Below, piece by piece: positions 1-5,609 of a DNA stretch of 21,637 nt (position 1 is its first letter; each line of letters starts with the position of its first letter). The DNA lies in the IMG/VR virus record IMGVR_UViG_3300006803_000114, positions 1-21,637 of that record; one strand, 5' to 3'. The DNA comes from a virus. The notes beneath the pieces were generated by a model that ran no database searches, had not been told where the DNA came from, and saw only the letters and a list, made by a program, of their open reading frames with translations. Position numbers and translations under genes: made by a program.

Positions 1-18
1 CACTTACAACTAAAAAAC

Positions 19-79
19 TTTTTTCACTTTTTTTCACATTAGGGCTTGCAAAAGGAACGGATCCGTCCCATTATGCATC
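19..79 (+). promoter_or_regulatory. Early-type promoter with embedded operator, copy 1
   Basis: A sigma70-like promoter is visible: -35 TTGCAA at 46-51, a 17-bp spacer and -10 CATTAT at 69-74. The spacer holds the palindrome ACGGATCCGT at 57-66, a likely operator. Two T-tracts, at about 19-24 and 28-34, lie just upstream, each followed by CAC; they are roughly one helical turn apart and could act as an UP element or bend. The 61 bp are identical to 3099-3159, and a diverged copy lies at 5327-5382. Transcription should start near 81 and run through the A/C repeat into the 93-aa gene. Confidence 0.8.
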
Positions 80-90
80 CCTAGTCAGAA

Positions 91-118
91 ACAACCAACA
101 ACCAACAACCAACAACCA
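91..118 (+). repeat. Four tandem ACAACCA 7-mers in an mRNA leader
   Basis: Four perfect copies of ACAACCA run back to back and continue as ACACCAAAACATT into the start codon at 132. The leader has no Shine-Dalgarno sequence and would be single-stranded in RNA. Its composition matches the shorter AACAACCAAC leaders of many genes here, so it probably acts as an A/C-rich translation enhancer rather than a mobile repeat. Confidence 0.75.
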
Positions 119-131
119 ACACCAAAACATT

Positions 132-413
132 ATGAGCAATTACTATCACGACGCCCAACAAGAGCACAACGACCACGTCATGTTTGCCCGCGAGGATTAC
201 ATACGGGAGGCATACGGATCCTCAGAGATCGACGGAGACGCCGAAGCCGCAATCGAAGATGCAAGATGGGAAGCAAACTGGGCATCATTATCGCCAGAAG
301 AGAAAGCCGCAATCGAAGCCAAGACTCTCAAAGCCGAACTCGAAGAGGCGAAAGCGTGGCAAGCAATGATCGACGACAACAAGAAAAACGAAGAGCTCGG
401 GATCCCGTTTTAA
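132..413 (+). CDS. Small acidic protein with an SSB-like C-terminal tip
   Basis: This is a 93-aa acidic, Glu/Ala-rich, probably helical protein of unknown family. It is the first gene behind promoter copy 1 and follows a long A/C leader, so strong expression is likely. There is no signal peptide or membrane segment. It ends EELGIPF: acidic residues followed by Ile-Pro-Phe, the pattern bacterial SSB proteins use to recruit partner proteins. The phage SSB in this window ends EDEIPF and also begins MSNY. The rest shows no OB-fold. A hairpin terminator follows at 431-459, so it may be a single-gene transcript. The SSB-tip idea is inference from terminal residues only. Confidence 0.8.
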   Translation: MSNYYHDAQQEHNDHVMFAREDYIREAYGSSEIDGDAEAAIEDARWEANWASLSPEEKAAIEAKTLKAELEEAKAWQAMIDDNKKNEELGIPF

Positions 414-430
414 TCAAACCAAGCCCAACA

Positions 431-459
431 CCCTGACCCGTAAAAAGGTCGGGGTTTTT
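431..459 (+). terminator. Rho-independent terminator
   Basis: CCCTGACC (431-438) pairs with GGTCGGGG (447-454) through eight base pairs including one T-G wobble, leaving an 8-nt loop and a following TTTTT. A nearly identical hairpin occurs at 3441-3469. It separates the 93-aa gene from the next gene, whose leader begins directly after it. Confidence 0.8.
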
Positions 460-483
460 GGGTGCAAACCAGAAACCAACATT

Positions 484-726
484 ATGAACAAAACAACAAT
501 CACAACAATCACCGTCAACGGATGGAACATCACAGCGGAGCCATACAGCGACCCTTGCGTATTGGTCGACATCGAGAGCCCGTGCGGCAACTACGGCGGA
601 AGCATTGCTCTCGTCGAAGACACAGGGGCCGTCGAGGACTATCGCACACACTCCAAAAGAAAGGCAGTGCCGAAATCCGTGATCAAAGCGGCACAACATC
701 TTGAAGACAATTTTTTCAACAAATAA
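484..726 (+). CDS. Hypothetical protein, 80 aa
   Basis: I do not recognise this 80-aa protein. The N-terminal half (MNKTTITTITVNGW and on) has alternating Thr/Ile/Val residues that suggest beta strands, while the C-terminal part is more basic and helical (KRKAVPKSVIKAAQHLEDNF). The start is chosen at 484 because it follows the A/C-rich leader ACCAACATT just downstream of the terminator. The first codons are themselves rich in AAC and ACA, as in other genes of this window. A separate 243-nt frame at 462-704 overlaps most of it but has arginine-rich shadow composition. No function can be proposed. Confidence 0.7.
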   Translation: MNKTTITTITVNGWNITAEPYSDPCVLVDIESPCGNYGGSIALVEDTGAVEDYRTHSKRKAVPKSVIKAAQHLEDNFFNK

Positions 727-736
727 AACCAACACA

Positions 737-1030
737 ATGAAACCCGAACAAGAAACCGTCAAAATCAATCCTTGGGCCATGATGGGCCACATTGCGGAGC
801 TCTACGCCGACAACGAGAACCCGGAGATCGCCCGGCAAATTTACATCGGCGTTACATCGGATTACCCCGGGGTCGACACGCCCGAGAAATTCGATCAATG
901 GGATGCATGGCGGGTTTACCGACTCACCGTATGGGAGCACAAGGGCGTCCTGGCCGGGCATTACACAAACATCTCATGGCAAGACGCCTCGAAAGCCGAA
1001 TGGGAGCAAAAAACCCGGGATCTCGAGTAA
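737..1030 (+). CDS. Hypothetical protein, 97 aa
   Basis: This is a 97-aa soluble protein rich in Trp and acidic residues, of no family I recognise. The frame is open from an ATG at 701, but that start lies inside the preceding gene; 737 follows the leader AAAACCAACACA and is preferred. The centre contains a run of aromatic residues (QWDAWRVYRL) and the C-terminus is a charged helix. It is the last small gene before the terminase block and is followed by a 171-nt gap with palindromes. No terminator was seen directly after it. Confidence 0.7.
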   Translation: MKPEQETVKINPWAMMGHIAELYADNENPEIARQIYIGVTSDYPGVDTPEKFDQWDAWRVYRLTVWEHKGVLAGHYTNISWQDASKAEWEQKTRDLE

Positions 1031-1201
1031 GGTCAGTTTCGGGAGTTTCGGCAAAGGCCAGTCATTCGGAAATTCCGAATCAATAGCGCGACTTGCACAC
1101 GATACGCGGGCGAGGAAAAAAACGGGCGACATGTGACGGGCCCGGATCCGGGCGGGACGTTTCCGCTTGCACTTGGAACGTCGACGCGGCAATGTCGAGA
1201 T
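1031..1201 (+). promoter_or_regulatory. Palindrome-rich gap before the terminase genes
   Basis: No convincing gene lies in this 171-nt gap. It contains ATTCGGAA-A-TTCCGAAT, a perfect 8+8 inverted repeat at 1064-1080, and the 14-bp palindrome GCCCGGATCCGGGC at 1140-1153. The 7-mer GTTTCGG occurs twice near 1037-1052. A weak promoter candidate, TTGCAC (1167-1172) with 17-bp spacing to CAATGT (1190-1195), sits just before the terminase start. The inverted repeats could be operators or part of a packaging-recognition site, since pac/cos sites often lie near the small terminase gene. Neither role is shown by sequence alone. Confidence 0.45.
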
Positions 1202-1648
1202 ATGGCAAAACTCAAGCTCACGACAGCGGTCATCGAGTCGATTTGTTCATCGATCCGGGGGGGCTCTTATATTCTGGCCGCGTGCGGTCGGGCCCGGGTT
1301 TCTCGACGATCCTTTTACGAGTGGAAAGAGCGAGGCGAGAAAGAGCGCGAAGAGGGGCGGAACACGATACACGTCAAATTTATCGACGCACTCGAGCACG
1401 CCGAAGCCGACAACGAGGTCATGCTCGTCGAGTCAGTATCATCAGACGTCGACTGGAGAGCGAAAATGGAGATCCTCAAGAGACGATACAAAGAGAGATG
1501 GGGTGACAGCTCAAAAACAGAGCTCTCGGGCCCGGGCGGGCAACCATTGCCAACGGCAGCAATTCCGCCGCTCACGATCATCTACAAAAACGAGGGACAT
1601 GAGGTGCCCGAATTTATCGACCAGACGGACGAGACGCCAAAAACATGA
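1202..1648 (+). CDS. Terminase small subunit (DNA-packaging recognition protein)
   Basis: The protein would recognise the phage packaging site and load the large terminase. It is 148 aa from the ATG at 1202. A longer frame from 1133 adds a proline/glycine-rich, low-quality N-terminus and is less likely. Residues about 14-45 form a helix-turn-helix-like segment (SICSSIRGGSYILAACGRAR, then SRRSFYEWKERG) typical of small terminase subunits. This is followed by a charged helical central region, and the tail from about residue 103 is Pro/Gly-rich and disordered. It overlaps the large subunit by ATGA at 1645-1648, so the two are translationally coupled. The adjacent large subunit makes the call secure in context. 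Confidence 0.8.
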   Translation: MAKLKLTTAVIESICSSIRGGSYILAACGRARVSRRSFYEWKERGEKEREEGRNTIHVKFIDALEHAEADNEVMLVESVSSDVDWRAKMEILKRRYKERWGDSSKTELSGPGGQPLPTAAIPPLTIIYKNEGHEVPEFIDQTDETPKT

Positions 1649-3060
1649 TTGCACAAGATCAAGGCGTCGAGCTCGTCTTGCAACCGAAGCAAAAGGCGGC
1701 AATCAATAGCCCGGCACGGGAGACTCTTTACGGAGGGGCCGCGGGAGGGGGCAAGAGTTGGCTATTGCGGGCCGCGGCGATTCTTTGGAGTTTACAGGTG
1801 CCGAAATTGCAAACGTATCTCTTTCGGCGTACTTGGCCAGAACTCGAATACAACCATTTGCAAGGATCCGGGAGTTTCCGGGACATGCTCGGGCCGATCA
1901 TGAGCTCAGGGCACGCGAAGATCGTCGGGAAACAAGTCCGATTCAGCAACGGGAGCCGAATCAACCTTTGTCACTTAGCGAACGTCAACGACCTCACGAA
2001 ATATCAAGGGGCCGAGATTCACGTATTGCTACTCGACGAGGCGACGCACTTCACAGAGGCCGAGTACAGATACCTCCGGGCCCGGATGCGTATCGGGACG
2101 CTCGAGGTGCCCGATCATGTCGAGACACAATTCCCGAGATCGATCCTCGGGACAAACCCCGGGGGCGTCGGGCATCATTGGTGCAAAGCGGGATTTGTCG
2201 ATCAAGGGGATTTCATCGTCAAGAGAGCGGGCAAAGCCGAGGGCGGAATGACTCGAGTTTTCGTCCCGGCAAGGCTCGAGGACAATTTCGCAATGATGAA
2301 AAACGACCCCGACTATGAAGAGCGACTCGAGGGGCTCGGAGATCGTGAGTTGATCAGAGCCCTGAGAGATGGCGACTGGGAAGTCATAGCCGGGGCAATG
2401 TATGGGGGAGTATGGAGAAAGGAAAAACACGTTTGTCGACCTTTCGACATTCCGATCGACTGGGAAGTATGGGTCGGAGCCGACGACGGATATGCAGCTC
2501 CGGCGGCAATGTATTGGATCACACAAAACCCAACGACAAAGACGTATTATGTGATCGCCGAACTATACGCCGAGGGCATGCTCCCGAGAGAATACGCCGA
2601 GCGGGCTCTCGCGATCAACGACAGGCTCGGGCGTTGCGATCACGAAGGGGAGCCCGTCAGACACGAGGCACCGATCGTCGGGAGTATGGACTCGGGAGCA
2701 TTCGCCAACATCGGCAGCGCGGACGCATCGGGCAAAGAGGCCATACCCCGGGGGAAGCAATTGCAAGCTCTTGGGCTCAGGATCAAGCCCGTCGAGAAAT
2801 GGGCGGGATCAAGGGTGCACCGGGCCCAACTCTTGCACCTCTTACTCGCCCCGAACCAGCTCGACCCCGAAGGCGGGCCCGGCATTGTCTTTTTTGAGAA
2901 TTGCGTCAACGCCGTCAGAACGATCCCGGCCCTTGGGAGATCGACATCAAACCCCGAGGACGTCGACACAACTCACGAGGATCACGCATACGACGCGATC
3001 ACATACGCGTTGCAAAGACGGCGGACAAAGAGCGGGAAACGCAAAATCGGGGGGCTTTAA
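1645..3060 (+). CDS. terL: Terminase large subunit (packaging ATPase/nuclease)
   Basis: This is the motor that pumps DNA into the prohead and cuts concatemers. The 471-aa length is normal for the family. A Walker A motif GGAAGGGKS lies at residues 30-38, with K37 as the expected ATP-binding lysine. The Walker B motif LLLDEA at about 128-133 ends in D131-E132. The C-terminal RNase H-like nuclease has likely metal-binding acidic residues at D280 (GADDGY), D349 (SMDSGAF) and D450 in DHAYDAITYAL. All core motifs are intact. Its start overlaps the small subunit stop. Promoter copy 2 begins 38 bp after its stop, so transcription of the next block is probably initiated independently. Confidence 0.96.
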   Translation: MIAQDQGVELVLQPKQKAAINSPARETLYGGAAGGGKSWLLRAAAILWSLQVPKLQTYLFRRTWPELEYNHLQGSGSFRDMLGPIMSSGHAKIVGKQVRFSNGSRINLCHLANVNDLTKYQGAEIHVLLLDEATHFTEAEYRYLRARMRIGTLEVPDHVETQFPRSILGTNPGGVGHHWCKAGFVDQGDFIVKRAGKAEGGMTRVFVPARLEDNFAMMKNDPDYEERLEGLGDRELIRALRDGDWEVIAGAMYGGVWRKEKHVCRPFDIPIDWEVWVGADDGYAAPAAMYWITQNPTTKTYYVIAELYAEGMLPREYAERALAINDRLGRCDHEGEPVRHEAPIVGSMDSGAFANIGSADASGKEAIPRGKQLQALGLRIKPVEKWAGSRVHRAQLLHLLLAPNQLDPEGGPGIVFFENCVNAVRTIPALGRSTSNPEDVDTTHEDHAYDAITYALQRRRTKSGKRKIGGL

Positions 3061-3098
3061 GAGAGCGGCAAACCCTTGTATTTACAGGGAAAAGAAAG

Positions 3099-3159
3099 TT
3101 TTTTCACTTTTTTTCACATTAGGGCTTGCAAAAGGAACGGATCCGTCCCATTATGCATC
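3099..3159 (+). promoter_or_regulatory. Early-type promoter with embedded operator, copy 2
   Basis: These 61 bp are identical to 19-79. The -35 TTGCAA is at 3126-3131, the -10 CATTAT at 3149-3154 and the operator palindrome ACGGATCCGT at 3137-3146. The ATG of the next gene is at 3164, only nine bases beyond the -10, so the transcript would have a leader of about three bases. Perfect conservation over both T-tracts and the -10 suggests recent duplication or strong selection. Confidence 0.8.
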
Positions 3160-3163
3160 TCCA

Positions 3164-3418
3164 ATGAACGACACGACCAACACAACGACAAGCCCGATCG
3201 CCCAACTTATCAAGGGCAACCAGCAAATCGCAAGCGCGAAAACTTTCGCCTCGCATGCTGAGATTCTTGATTTCATTCAGACAGCCGTCACGGGCAATAT
3301 GGAGGGGCAAGAATATATGCACGGCAGGGAGATCCTCGACGACGTGCTCGACGATTTGATCAGATACCGATCAAGCCTCGAGTCGATCGACGCATACGTC
3401 AAGGCGAACAAGCTCTAA
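3164..3418 (+). CDS. Hypothetical protein, 84 aa, directly behind promoter copy 2
   Basis: This is an 84-aa protein of unknown family. Residues 1-9 are MNDTTNTTT, an A/C-rich coding start shared with two unrelated genes at 3477 and 5392. The remainder is acidic and helical, with ILDDVLDDLI near residue 62 and no membrane segment. The frame is open far upstream inside the terminase gene, but 3164 is the only start downstream of the promoter -10. The expected transcript is nearly leaderless. A terminator follows at 3441-3469, so the gene may form its own short transcript in early infection. Confidence 0.75.
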   Translation: MNDTTNTTTSPIAQLIKGNQQIASAKTFASHAEILDFIQTAVTGNMEGQEYMHGREILDDVLDDLIRYRSSLESIDAYVKANKL

Positions 3419-3440
3419 GCAAAGCCCCATTTCCCCATTA

Positions 3441-3469
3441 CCCTGACCCGTGAAAAGGTCGGGGCTTTT
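3441..3469 (+). terminator. Rho-independent terminator
   Basis: CCCTGACC (3441-3448) pairs with GGTCGGGG (3457-3464), with loop CGTGAAAA and a short CTTTT tail. It differs from the hairpin at 431-459 by only a few bases. The ATG of the next gene at 3477 lies eight bases beyond, so read-through is needed to express that gene unless another promoter exists. Confidence 0.7.
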
Positions 3470-3476
3470 GGGTGTA

Positions 3477-3797
3477 ATGAACAACGAAACCAACACAACA
3501 GCAATCGCCGCCCGCCAACTCGAAATCCTCATTCGCACTCAAACCCGCGAATGGTACGGCGACGAGGATCACATCGGCGAAGAGGGATACGGCAGATATA
3601 AATGCAAGGGATCGTCCGATTTCGTGACGAAAGTCAACGAGGCGGATCTCATGTATTTCGAAGACGCAATCAAAGCGGCATTCAACGCGGAGTACAACGT
3701 CAATGGGCTTTTCTTTCGATACGAGGCCCGGGAGATCGAGATATATCACAAGCCCGGTCACATTACCCTCAACGTCGAGATCGAGCGCGAAGGCTAA
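3477..3797 (+). CDS. Hypothetical protein, 106 aa
   Basis: This protein has 106 residues from the ATG at 3477. A longer frame from 3450 would start inside the terminator hairpin and is rejected. The start is MNNETNTTAIAA, again encoded by AAC/ACC/ACA codons. The body is acidic with many aromatic residues and probably has mixed alpha/beta structure; the C-terminal stretch GHITLNVEIEREG looks like a beta strand. No family is recognised. The gene is followed within eight bases by the first GCCCCC-TCCG-GGGGGC hairpin. Confidence 0.75.
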   Translation: MNNETNTTAIAARQLEILIRTQTREWYGDEDHIGEEGYGRYKCKGSSDFVTKVNEADLMYFEDAIKAAFNAEYNVNGLFFRYEAREIEIYHKPGHITLNVEIEREG

Positions 3798-3804
3798 TCA
3801 ACAA

Positions 3805-3820
3805 GCCCCCTCCGGGGGGC
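3805..3820 (+). other. Intergenic GC hairpin, unit 1
   Basis: GCCCCC-TCCG-GGGGGC forms a 6-bp perfect stem with a 4-nt loop. There is no T-run, so it is not a typical intrinsic terminator. It sits between TAATCAACAA and an A/C-rich leader ending AACAACATG. The same module recurs at 5610, 5829, 6111 and 6375, with a variant at 4435. Possible roles are mRNA processing or stabilisation, or insulation of adjacent cistrons. Confidence 0.7.
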
Positions 3821-3836
3821 GCAACTCACCAACAAC

Positions 3837-4073
3837 ATGAAAGCACAAACAAACAACGAAATAGACGCCCGGCAAGAGTGGATCAAAGAGACTGATCGAT
3901 TCGAAAAAATGGAATGGATGGCGGAGACATGCTCGACGACATTTATGAGAATGCACCTCGTCAATGAAATGACGAGTTGGTTTGAAGAGGACGACTTTGA
4001 CAAGTTTTTCGATCACATCTCAGCATGTTGGGAAATCGAAACGCCGCCCGAAACCCAAATCGAAAGAGAATAA
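3837..4073 (+). CDS. Hypothetical acidic protein, 78 aa
   Basis: This is a 78-aa acidic protein rich in Glu, Met and Trp and probably all-helical. The central MEWMAETCSTTFMRMHLVNEM segment is amphipathic (written here only to show composition), and the following WFEEDDFDKFFDHI segment is strongly acidic. The family is unknown. The start follows the leader CACCAACAAC with no Shine-Dalgarno sequence. Its stop TAA shares one base with the ATG of the next gene at 4073, so the two are probably translationally coupled. The acidic, small, early-region character is typical of host-takeover proteins, but no target can be named. Confidence 0.75.
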   Translation: MKAQTNNEIDARQEWIKETDRFEKMEWMAETCSTTFMRMHLVNEMTSWFEEDDFDKFFDHISACWEIETPPETQIERE

Positions 4074-4213
4074 TGAGAGAGCTCAAACGCAAAATCAGAG
4101 TCGAAATTTTAAGGGCAAAAAAAGACCCGATATTCAAAGGCTCAATTTGGATCCTCACAATACACGCGGCAAGCGTCGCAATTTACGCAACAATCACAAT
4201 CCTGACACAATGA
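4073..4213 (+). CDS. Small single-pass membrane protein, 46 aa
   Basis: This 46-aa protein begins at 4073, overlapping the preceding stop as TAATG. A longer frame from 4025 lies inside the preceding gene and is rejected. Residues 1-22 are basic (RELKRKIRVEILRAKK), and residues about 23-44 form one hydrophobic helix (IWILTIHAASVAIYATITIL). The positive-inside rule predicts the N-terminus in the cytoplasm. It overlaps the next gene by ATGA at 4210-4213, making a three-gene coupled set. A holin-like or membrane-anchoring role is conceivable, but one short helix is not diagnostic. Confidence 0.65.
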   Translation: MRELKRKIRVEILRAKKDPIFKGSIWILTIHAASVAIYATITILTQ

Positions 4214-4425
4214 TCGAAAACAACCAACAACGCAAAGACGAGGCCGTACAGACGCTCGAGCGTCTCGACAGCATAAGATACAACAACGACCTTGCCGGGG
4301 CCCCTGAGCTCGCCGAGGACGTCATCAACGAGATCGCAGAGCAAGAGCGTCTCGAGGCAAAAGCATTTTGGGCCCGGATGCACGAGCAAGGGCACACGCT
4401 CGAGCTCGTCGAGGTGCCCAACTAA
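4210..4425 (+). CDS. Hypothetical protein, 71 aa
   Basis: The 71-aa protein is Glu/Ala/Leu-rich and probably a helical bundle or coiled coil (for example AEDVINEIAEQERLEAKAFW). A longer open frame reaching back to 3982 overlaps two genes and has shadow composition. The ATG at 4210 overlaps the previous stop as ATGA and is followed by AAC-rich codons (MIENNQQRK). No family is recognised. A variant GC hairpin follows at 4435. Confidence 0.7.
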   Translation: MIENNQQRKDEAVQTLERLDSIRYNNDLAGAPELAEDVINEIAEQERLEAKAFWARMHEQGHTLELVEVPN

Positions 4426-4434
4426 TCAAATCAA

Positions 4435-4452
4435 GCCCCCCGGGAGGGGGGC
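4435..4452 (+). other. Intergenic GC hairpin, variant unit 2
   Basis: GCCCCCC-GGGA-GGGGGGC forms a 7-bp stem with loop GGGA, flanked by the same TCAA and ACAACCAAC sequences as the other units. The loop is closer to the reverse complement of the usual TCCG loop. Conservation of the stem despite an altered loop suggests structure, not sequence, is selected. Confidence 0.65.
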
Positions 4453-4470
4453 ACAACCAACAAAAACAAA

Positions 4471-4650
4471 ATGGAAAACGCAAACGACAAAAACAACGCT
4501 CTCGAGTATTCCGAGGACGACGAGATGGAAACCGGCAAGGGGTGGTATTGGCAACAACAGCACGGAGAATGGTTTACGAGCCAACTTTTCGAGACGGCGG
4601 AAAAGGCGATCGAAGCCATGAACGAGGGAACCGTCAAATTCGGAGCGTGA
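4471..4650 (+). CDS. Short hypothetical protein, 59 aa
   Basis: The ATG at 4471 follows the leader CACAACCAACAAAAACAAA and opens a 59-aa frame ending TGA at 4648-4650. It starts MENANDKNNALEYSEDD and contains a Trp-rich core, GKGWYWQQQHGEWFTSQLF, then a helix ETAEKAIEAMNEG. The pattern W-Y-W...GEWF followed by a helix resembles small phage proteins with a beta-hairpin plus helix, but I do not recognise the family. It is placed exactly between the hairpin at 4435 and the next gene at 4653, which supports it as a real gene despite its length. Competing frames over this stretch are Arg/Lys-rich shadows. Confidence 0.65.
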   Translation: MENANDKNNALEYSEDDEMETGKGWYWQQQHGEWFTSQLFETAEKAIEAMNEGTVKFGA

Positions 4651-4652
4651 AA

Positions 4653-5003
4653 ATGGAGTATTTCAATTTTCGCCATATCATGAAGGCCGCGGGGATCCCG
4701 AAAAGCAAAGTTAACAACTGGTCGACGGGGCACGCTTTGCGAAACATTGCGCAGCAACTCGGGCACGACCCGACTCACATCCTCACGAAAAAAACGAACC
4801 CGAACCCGAGCGTCAAGGCCCCTCACATCATCGCTCATTATCCAATGGAGATTTTTTCGCAAGCCTTGGAACATGTCGCGCAAATATGGGCAAATAGCCC
4901 GAGCAACGACGCGACTCAAATGCAGCTATTCGACGAGAGGCTCGACAACATACCCAACGACGAACTGATCGACGAGGACAACGACAACGAAACAACGACA
5001 TAA
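4653..5003 (+). CDS. Putative helix-turn-helix-like protein, 116 aa
   Basis: The protein has 116 residues from the ATG at 4653, two bases after the preceding stop. Residues about 5-35 (FRHIMKAAGIPKSKVNNWST and on) look like a helix-turn-helix in which KSKVNNW would be the recognition-helix start. The middle is basic and Pro/Asn-rich (TKKTNPNPSVKAPH). The C-terminal 30 residues are very acidic (DELIDEDNDNE). A DNA-binding regulator is a reasonable guess, and it would be a candidate to bind the ACG-N4-CGT operators, but this is inference. It overlaps the next gene as TAATG at 5001-5005. Confidence 0.65.
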   Translation: MEYFNFRHIMKAAGIPKSKVNNWSTGHALRNIAQQLGHDPTHILTKKTNPNPSVKAPHIIAHYPMEIFSQALEHVAQIWANSPSNDATQMQLFDERLDNIPNDELIDEDNDNETTT

Positions 5004-5314
5004 TGCATACTCATATGAGAACAAAAGCAATAATCACCGCGGCCCTGATCGCGGCAACAACCCCGTCACTGATCGCCGACACGATCGTGACAGGGAGGCC
5101 CGACGCATTCGGCAGGACGACAAGCGTCATATACGCCGACAACGGCAGGGTCATAGCAAGGGCGATCACCAACAAGCCCGACGCTTTCGGACGCCGCAAA
5201 ACGACGTATGTGAGCAACCGGGGCAAAGTCGTCGCAGAGTCTCAAACTGACAGGCCCGACTCATTCGGGCGCAGGATCACGAGGTTTCTCAAACTCCGCA
5301 AGGCCCGTAAATAG
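5003..5314 (+). CDS. Exported basic protein with three PDxFGR repeats
   Basis: The 103-aa protein begins at 5003, overlapping the previous stop; M5 at 5015 is an alternative start. Residues 5-25 form a signal peptide: RTK, a hydrophobic Ala/Ile core, then SLIAD as a possible cleavage site. The mature part is three repeats with exact 26-residue spacing, PDAFGR at 33-38, PDAFGR at 59-64 and PDSFGR at 85-90. The first two are followed by a predicted beta-hairpin containing an N-x-G or N-R-G turn. The tail is basic (LKLRKARK). An envelope or periplasmic role follows from the signal peptide. No enzyme motif is visible and I do not recognise the family. Confidence 0.75.
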   Translation: MHTHMRTKAIITAALIAATTPSLIADTIVTGRPDAFGRTTSVIYADNGRVIARAITNKPDAFGRRKTTYVSNRGKVVAESQTDRPDSFGRRITRFLKLRKARK

Positions 5315-5332
5315 GGCACCGGGGGCTTTTTT
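5303..5332 (+). terminator. Possible weak terminator overlapping promoter copy 3
   Basis: GCCC (5303-5306) can pair with GGGC (5314-5317) or with the GGGGGC at 5321-5326 that is followed by TTTTTT. The stem is short. The T-run also forms the first T-tract of promoter copy 3, so one element may end the upstream transcript and activate the next promoter. Confidence 0.3.
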
Positions 5333-5382
5333 CACATTTTTTCACATTAGGGCTTGCAAAAGGGACGTTTTCGTTGCATTAT
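5327..5382 (+). promoter_or_regulatory. Early-type promoter with diverged operator, copy 3
   Basis: This copy has -35 TTGCAA at 5354-5359, 17-bp spacing and -10 CATTAT at 5377-5382. The upstream block TTTTTTCACATTAGGGC is conserved. The spacer differs from copies 1 and 2 in its central four bases (TTTT instead of GATC) but keeps ACG and CGT at the same positions (5365-5374). The ATG at 5392 lies nine bases beyond the -10, the same geometry as copy 2. It should drive the run of hairpin-separated genes up to about 6775 and perhaps further. Confidence 0.75.
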
Positions 5383-5391
5383 GTTTACACG

Positions 5392-5601
5392 ATGAACAAC
5401 ACGACCAACACAACAGCCGCCAAGCACAGAGAAAAGTCAGTCTCAGAAAATGAGTTTGATCGCATAAGCCAGAAATTCCCGGGCGTGCAAGTCCGCAAGT
5501 TTCAAGCGTCAGGATTGAAAGAGACTTTCCTCGTGAAATGGCTCGACGGAGAAAAGGCACCTTACGACCTCGTCTATTTATTCCGGGCCAATTTCGGATA
5601 G
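5392..5601 (+). CDS. Hypothetical protein, 69 aa, behind promoter copy 3
   Basis: The 69-aa protein starts at 5392 with MNNTTNTTAAKHRE, the same A/C-rich coding start as the genes at 3164 and 3477. An upstream in-frame ATG at 5374 lies before the -10 and cannot be used by this promoter. The rest resembles a small mixed alpha/beta fold (EFDRISQKFPGVQVRKF, FLVKWLDGEKAPYDLVYLF). The final strand ends FRANFG. No family is recognised and there is no membrane segment. A GC hairpin follows nine bases after the stop. Confidence 0.7.
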   Translation: MNNTTNTTAAKHREKSVSENEFDRISQKFPGVQVRKFQASGLKETFLVKWLDGEKAPYDLVYLFRANFG

Positions 5602-5609
5602 TCAACACA

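Noticed and set aside
91-126. Tandem ACAACCA copies as a CRISPR-like or satellite array
   Set aside because: There are only four 7-mers without spacers; they fit the A/C-rich leader pattern of nearby genes.
328-792. Long minus-strand open frame (154 aa)
   Set aside because: It lies opposite two plus-strand genes and a terminator, has Cys/Val/Arg-rich shadow composition and no leader; all supported genes are on the plus strand.
1133-1201. Earlier start for the small terminase
   Set aside because: The added 23 residues are Gly/Pro/Thr-rich and overlap a palindrome-rich gap; 1202 begins a typical MAKLKL start.
3450-3476. Earlier start for the 106-aa gene
   Set aside because: It falls inside the terminator hairpin; 3477 gives the A/C-rich coding start shared with two other genes.
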